Positions 61,393-64,000 of a DNA stretch of 64,000 bases are shown one piece after another. How positions within the stretch are numbered: the first letter of the stretch is position 1; every line of letters begins with the position of its first letter. The notes under the pieces are model-generated. The model did not search any database. It was not told the origin of the DNA and worked only from the letters and a program-made list of their open reading frames with translations. A program made the translations under genes and the position numbers. The stretch comes from Modestobacter sp. VKM Ac-2977 (GTDB lineage Bacteria > Actinomycetota > Actinomycetes > Mycobacteriales > Geodermatophilaceae), in NCBI RefSeq assembly GCF_026968045.1, contig NZ_JAPVBQ010000001.1, positions 633,238-697,237 of the forward strand, given 5' to 3'.

Positions 61393-62388
61393 GTGAACCC
61401 TGCACCGCTCTCCCTGCCCGACGGCTTCTCCGCCCGCCCGATCCGCCCCGACGACGCCGTCGCCGTGGCCGAGCTGCTCGCCGTGGCCGAGGCGGTCGAC
61501 GACACCGGGCTGCACGAGTCCCCCGAGGACCTCACCGGGCTGTGGGTCAGCGAGCTGGTCGACCTGGAGCGGGACACCCGGCTGGTGAGCACCGCCGACG
61601 GCACCGTCGTCGGCTACGCCACCACGATCGCCCCGCCCACGTTCCGGGACGCCTACGGCGTGCACCTGCAGGGTCGGGTGCTGCCGGAGTGGCGGGGCCG
61701 TGGCATCGGCCGGGCGCTGCTCGCCTGGCAGCTTGCGCGGGGCGAGGAGCTGCACGCCGAGCGGCACCCCGGGTCACCAGCCCGGCTGACCGCCACCGTG
61801 TACACGACGATGCCCTCGCTGGAGGCGCTGGTGCGCCGGGCCGGGCTGGAGGCGGTCCGCTGGTTCTTCCACATGGAGCGCCCGCTCACCGACCTGCCGC
61901 CGCGTCGCCGGCTCGACGGCATCGACCTGGTGCCGTTCACCTGGGACCGCGACGAGGAGGTGCGGCTGGCGCACAACGCCGCCTTCACCGAGCACTACGG
62001 CTCCAGCGAGCGCGACGTCGCCTCCTGGCAGGTCATGTTCACCGGCATGCGGACCTTCCGCCCGGACCTGTCGGTGCTTGCCGTCGAGGACGGCGAGGTG
62101 CTCGGCTACGCGCTGGCCTACGTCTCCGAGGCGACCGCCGCGGCCAGCGGCTCCCGGGAGAGCTACTTCGGCCAGATCGGCGTCCTCCCGGCCGCCCGGG
62201 GCCGGGGGGTCTCCAAGGCCGTGATCATCGAGGCGATGCACGCCGCCGCGGCACAGGACTGCCAGACCTCCGGGCTGGAGGTCGACAGCGAGAACGTCAC
62301 CGGCGCGCTGGGGCTGTACGAGAGCCTCGGCTTCACCACCGCCCGGACCCAGGTCTCCTGGTCCCGGCGGCTGGCCCCGCTCAGCTGA
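61393..62388 (+). CDS. Tandem-GNAT N-acetyltransferase
   Basis: The 331-residue protein has two GNAT domains. The first has the acetyl-CoA loop VLPEWRGRGIGRALLAWQLA near residue 97, and the second has IGVLPAARGRGVSKAVIIEA near residue 260. This resembles the double-GNAT layout of mycothiol synthase (MshD), but the acceptor is not determined. The gene starts at GTG 61393 just after the amidohydrolase gene and ends at a hairpin terminator. Confidence 0.85.
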   Translation: MNPAPLSLPDGFSARPIRPDDAVAVAELLAVAEAVDDTGLHESPEDLTGLWVSELVDLERDTRLVSTADGTVVGYATTIAPPTFRDAYGVHLQGRVLPEWRGRGIGRALLAWQLARGEELHAERHPGSPARLTATVYTTMPSLEALVRRAGLEAVRWFFHMERPLTDLPPRRRLDGIDLVPFTWDRDEEVRLAHNAAFTEHYGSSERDVASWQVMFTGMRTFRPDLSVLAVEDGEVLGYALAYVSEATAAASGSRESYFGQIGVLPAARGRGVSKAVIIEAMHAAAAQDCQTSGLEVDSENVTGALGLYESLGFTTARTQVSWSRRLAPLS

Positions 62389-62393
62389 CGCAC

Positions 62394-62427
62394 CGGAGGG
62401 GCCGACGCCGCGACGTCGGCCCCTCCG
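62394..62427. terminator. Bidirectional hairpin terminator between GNAT and MFS genes
   Basis: A perfect 14-bp stem (62394-62407 with 62414-62427) and a 6-nt loop separate two convergent genes. Confidence 0.72.
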
Positions 62428-62433
62428 TGGGGG

Positions 62434-63945
62434 TCAGGCCGCCAGGGCCACCTCGGCGGGCAGGTCGTCCTTCTTCGCCCGGATCAGCACGATGCTGAGG
62501 ACCAGGGCGACCGCCAGGAACACCGCGGCCCAGATGAAGGCCACGTGGTACCCGTGCACGAAGGCGGCTCCCGGGGCGGAGCCCGGGTTGTCGACGAGGT
62601 ACCCGGTGACCGCCGAGGCGTAGAAGGTGTTCAGCAGGGCCAGGCCCAGCGAGCCACCGACCTGCTGGCTGGTGTTGAGCACGGCCGAGGCGATCCCCGT
62701 GTCGTGGCTCGCCACCCCGACCAGCGCCGTGCTGGACGCCGGCACGAACACCGCCGCCATGCCGAGGCTGATCGCCAGCAGGGCGGGGAGCACCTCGGCG
62801 ACGTAGGAGCTGGTCTCGCCGATCCGGGTCAGCCACAGCATGCCCAGCGCAGCCACGAGCAGACCACCGATGATCAGCGGCCGCGGCCCGACCCGGGGGA
62901 GGACCTGGGAGACGACCCCGGCGCCGAGGATGATCCCGCCGCTGAAGGGCAGGAACGCGAAGCCGGACTCCAGCGGGCTGTAGCCGAGGGTCTGCTGGAA
63001 GTAGAAGGTCAGGAACAGGAAGATGGCGAAGATCCCTGCACCCACCAGCAGGAAGACCAGGTAGGAACCGCCCCGATTGCGGTCCAGGACCACGCGCAGC
63101 GGCAGCAGCGGGTGGCTGGCCCGCTGCTCGTAGAGCACGAACGACACCAACAGGACGGTGGCCGCGGCCAGCAGGGTCAGTGTGACCGGGTCGGTCCAGC
63201 CCACGCCCTCCTCGGCGGCCTTGCTGAAGCCGTAGACCAGGCTGACCAGGCCGGCGGCCGACAGCAGCACGCCCGGCACGTCGTAGCGACGATCGCCGTC
63301 GGCGCGGCTCTCCTTCACCAGGCCGATCGCGAAGACGGCGGTGGCCAGCGCGATCGGCACGTTGACGCCCAGCGTCCAGCGCCACGAGGCGTACTCGGTG
63401 AGCACCCCACCGAGGATCAGGCCGATCGCGGCGCCACCACCGGAGATGGCACCGAAGACGCCGAAGGCGCGGGCCCGCTCCTTGGGGTCGGTGAAGGTGA
63501 CCGCCAGCAGCGACAGCGCGGCCGGCGCGAGCAGCGCCGCGAACGCACCCTGCAGGCCACGGGCGGCGAACAGCAGCTCCTGGTTGGGAGCCAGGCCGCC
63601 CAGTGCGGAGGCACCGGCGAAGCCGATCAGGCCGATCAGGAAGGCGCGCTTGCGGCCGGTGAAGTCGGCGATCCGCCCGCCGAGCAGCAACAGCCCGCCG
63701 AAGGCGAGCGTGTAGGCGGTGACCACCCACTGGATGTTCGCGGCGCTGATGCCCAGGTCGAGGCCGGCGTCGGGGAGGGCGATGTTCACGATCGAGGCGT
63801 CCAGCACGACCATCAGCTGGGCGACGGCGATGACGGCGAGGGCCAGCCAGCGGCGGGGGTCCGGGCCCTCGGTGTCCGGCGTAGGCGGTGGTGGCGCATC
63901 GGGGACGGTGGTCCCCGGCGGGGTGATCAGGCTGTCTGCGGGCAT
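62434..63945 (-). CDS. MFS drug:H+ antiporter, DHA2 family (second copy)
   Basis: The 503-residue transporter with 14 helices has motif A GGRIADFTGRKRAFLIGL and motif D1-like VVLDASIVNIALPDAGLDLG, plus motif C GGGAAIGLILGGVL. It is an EmrB/QacA-type proton antiporter, different in sequence from the pump at 23273. ATG 63945 opens a Pro-rich cytoplasmic N-terminus (PPPPTPDTEGPDPRR). No regulator is visible before the window ends. Confidence 0.92.
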   Translation of the reverse strand: MPADSLITPPGTTVPDAPPPPTPDTEGPDPRRWLALAVIAVAQLMVVLDASIVNIALPDAGLDLGISAANIQWVVTAYTLAFGGLLLLGGRIADFTGRKRAFLIGLIGFAGASALGGLAPNQELLFAARGLQGAFAALLAPAALSLLAVTFTDPKERARAFGVFGAISGGGAAIGLILGGVLTEYASWRWTLGVNVPIALATAVFAIGLVKESRADGDRRYDVPGVLLSAAGLVSLVYGFSKAAEEGVGWTDPVTLTLLAAATVLLVSFVLYEQRASHPLLPLRVVLDRNRGGSYLVFLLVGAGIFAIFLFLTFYFQQTLGYSPLESGFAFLPFSGGIILGAGVVSQVLPRVGPRPLIIGGLLVAALGMLWLTRIGETSSYVAEVLPALLAISLGMAAVFVPASSTALVGVASHDTGIASAVLNTSQQVGGSLGLALLNTFYASAVTGYLVDNPGSAPGAAFVHGYHVAFIWAAVFLAVALVLSIVLIRAKKDDLPAEVALAA

Positions 63946-64000
63946 GACGGAGCCGTCCTTCTCGCGCGGTGCGCGGTGACGAGGGGGATGAGAGCAGGGG

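Overview
This window is one continuous stretch of GC-rich chromosome (roughly 70-75% G+C by eye) with actinobacterial features: almost every third codon position is G or C, GTG starts are frequent, neighbouring genes often overlap by 4 bp (GTGA/ATGA), and many genes have a TANNNT box 6-8 nt before the start codon, which implies leaderless mRNAs. Core gene order resembles Mycobacterium: glgA/glgC, an O-methyltransferase beside sigE-rseA-htrA-tatB, then mrp, and later prfB, ftsE-ftsX-smpB. Gene content such as a spore photoproduct lyase-like protein, several two-gene drug-transporter modules and Ser-repeat proteins suggests the Geodermatophilaceae (Blastococcus, Modestobacter or Geodermatophilus type). 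That placement is inference. I see no tRNA, rRNA, CRISPR array, prophage or intact insertion sequence.

Layout. 1-6.2 kb: a truncated ABC ATPase, an LLM-class flavin oxidoreductase coupled to the Spl-like radical SAM gene, a DUF350 membrane protein, an EamA exporter divergent from a LysR regulator, and a zinc alcohol dehydrogenase. 6.2-16 kb: a diguanylate cyclase, divergent glycogen genes glgA and glgC, a 2H phosphoesterase, then the envelope-stress block (sigE, rseA, htrA, tatB) and mrp. 16-23.2 kb: azlCD amino-acid exporter, then a tricarboxylate uptake system tctCBA with a universal stress protein, divergent from its likely CitA/CitB-type two-component system. 23.3-31.5 kb: MFS pump with TetR regulator, small membrane and P-loop proteins, a DUF1003/MgtE_N-CBS pair, phzF, an EamA transporter and a CoA ester lyase. 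31.5-40.3 kb: lipoprotein, oxidoreductase, a striking Ser-x-x repeat protein, AlkD-like repair protein, a ThDP enzyme, a GltS symporter and a GltB2-type flavoprotein.

40.5-44.7 kb holds a compact Tad pilus/secretion operon (tadA, tadB, tadC, Flp-like pilin, two TadE-like pseudopilins). 44.7-45.5 kb is a degenerate region: a frameshifted sugar-isomerase remnant between two hairpins of the same family. 45.5-53.3 kb contains an ABC-F protein with a possible leader peptide, a lower-GC orphan gene, an ABC/FtsX-type exporter and a group of small proteins. 53.4-64 kb contains a PAS-GGDEF-EAL protein, prfB, ftsE, ftsX, smpB, an oxidoreductase, DUF1905, an amidohydrolase, a double-GNAT acetyltransferase and a second MFS pump.

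The least explained features are the Ser-x-x repeat protein at 33.8 kb, the covarying hairpin pair at 44.7 and 45.3 kb, the probable CTG start of htrA, and the large set of leaderless promoters.
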